64,000 nt of DNA from Centroberyx gerrardi (Eukaryota > Chordata > Actinopteri > Beryciformes > Berycidae): the NCBI RefSeq assembly GCF_048128805.1, contig NC_136003.1, forward strand, positions 19,860,840-19,924,839, in the 5' to 3' direction. The notes beneath the pieces were generated by a model that had not been told where the DNA came from, did not search any database, and saw only the letters and a program-made list of their open reading frames with translations. Position numbers and translations under genes: made by a program. Shown here piece by piece: positions 63,501-64,000 of the stretch (position 1 is its first letter; each line of letters opens with the position of its first letter).

Positions 63501-63819
63501 TGTTAATCTCTGTAAAAGTAAGAATAGTTCCCATATTGTGTTTGCAATCATTTCAACTGTTGTTTTTGCTCACCTACGGCCCTTTTGCTCTAAACCCTCG
63601 ATATAATATTGTATTACACAGAAGACAGCATAGTAATAACTGAGCTCACCGTCATTGGCCCAGGCTTGGATTGCAACAGGACATTCATCAGCAGCAAAGG
63701 GATAGTTGAACAGGTTGATTTCACAGTCCACCTCTGCATTTATGATCACATTGTGCCTCAGGGTGCCGTTGTGGTACACCAGCAGATCGCGGGAGCTGTG
63801 CTTCATAGTTGTGCTTACT
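60583..63819 (-). CDS. Cys-loop ligand-gated channel, 5-HT3/ZAC-like (5' partial)
   Basis: Exons in transcription order: 63819-63650 (170 nt, a size typical of this superfamily), 62563-62448, 61540-61330, 61201-61043, 60836-60583. Upstream exons are not found and probably lie past the window edge. The ligand-binding part has the Cys-loop CEINLFNYPFAADEC (13 residues between cysteines). Then SIRYLNPFISLVLPSILIIV (TM1), GGERNSFKVTLVLSFIMFLI (TM2, with the Gly-Glu-Arg entrance of cation-selective members), ICLVLLVLSMLVSMVF (TM3), a short Glu/Lys-rich loop and RICFWIYFFICVVYFSSMSY (TM4) close to the stop. TM1-TM2 fit 5-HT3A (VVSLLLPSIF, GERVSFKITLLL). The canonical FPFD of the loop is YPFA here, a divergence that human ZAC shares in part. 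ZACN is on human 17q25, so a ZAC-type receptor is possible; 5-HT3-like is the safe family name. Confidence 0.82.
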
Positions 63820-64000
63820 CTACAGACATGAGAGAAACCAGGTGTTTCAACTTCAAGATGTTCATGACTTGAATGAGAATTTAGTGGGAGGCTATAATGA
63901 AGACATGAAAATGAACTACAATCCACAAAGAAAACATGACAGGATAGTTTGAGAGTCTTATCTGATGTAAAAGACGTACGCATTAGTTACATGCAGTTCT
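63820..64000. other. Intron of the Cys-loop channel gene
   Basis: Sequence upstream of the 63819 acceptor on the minus strand. No preceding exon was confidently placed before the window ends. Confidence 0.5.

Overview
The window looks like a piece of a ray-finned (teleost-type) fish chromosome. The evidence is split vertebrate genes with short introns, AT-rich introns with many microsatellites, a fish-type L2-clade LINE, and several short TTAA- or hAT-type MITEs. I identified eight protein-coding genes from protein sequence I recognise, with splice phases that close across every junction. No RNA genes, CRISPR arrays or LTR/viral elements were recognised.

Layout. 1-15.5 kb holds no recognisable gene. 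It has many simple repeats, a fold-back MITE at 13968-14507 and several blocks that resemble conserved non-coding DNA. 16.6-19.85 kb (minus) is vcf1/fam104a, a VCP/p97 cofactor, with a 5'-truncated L2 LINE in its intron. 22.5-30.7 kb (plus) is hid1 in 19 coding exons, with three MITEs in its introns. 32.5-35.3 kb (minus) is an otopetrin-2-like proton channel. 36.6-38.1 kb (plus) is a single-exon amnionless (amn) gene. 38.5-41.4 kb (minus) is a trim16-like gene. 43.5-49.2 kb (minus) is ush1g (SANS). 51.6-54.7 kb (plus) is a second otopetrin-2-like gene. 55.6-57.5 kb (plus) is tvp23b. 58.4-60.4 kb holds unassigned exon-like segments on the plus strand. 60.6-63.8 kb (minus) is the 3' part of a Cys-loop channel gene of the 5-HT3/ZAC type, running off or close to the right edge.

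Context. FAM104A, HID1, OTOP2 and USH1G lie on human 17q25, while TRIM16 and TVP23 lie close together on human 17p, so most of the block fits an ancestral chromosome-17-like segment. amn (human chromosome 14, many exons) is the outlier in both position and structure. The two otopetrins are inverted paralogues about 20 kb apart, enclosing amn, trim16-like and ush1g.

Best observations: (1) an intronless amn that keeps its signal peptide, membrane segment and endocytic motifs, so a candidate functional retrogene; (2) a sharply bounded 288-bp tract that is 97% identical between the otopetrins, a gene-conversion signature; (3) a ush1g stop codon embedded in a 5' splice site, where splicing to a downstream acceptor rebuilds the same DTEL-stop C-terminus; (4) a hAT MITE with a perfect 8-bp target duplication; (5) an unidentified chain of plus-strand exons near 59-60.4 kb.
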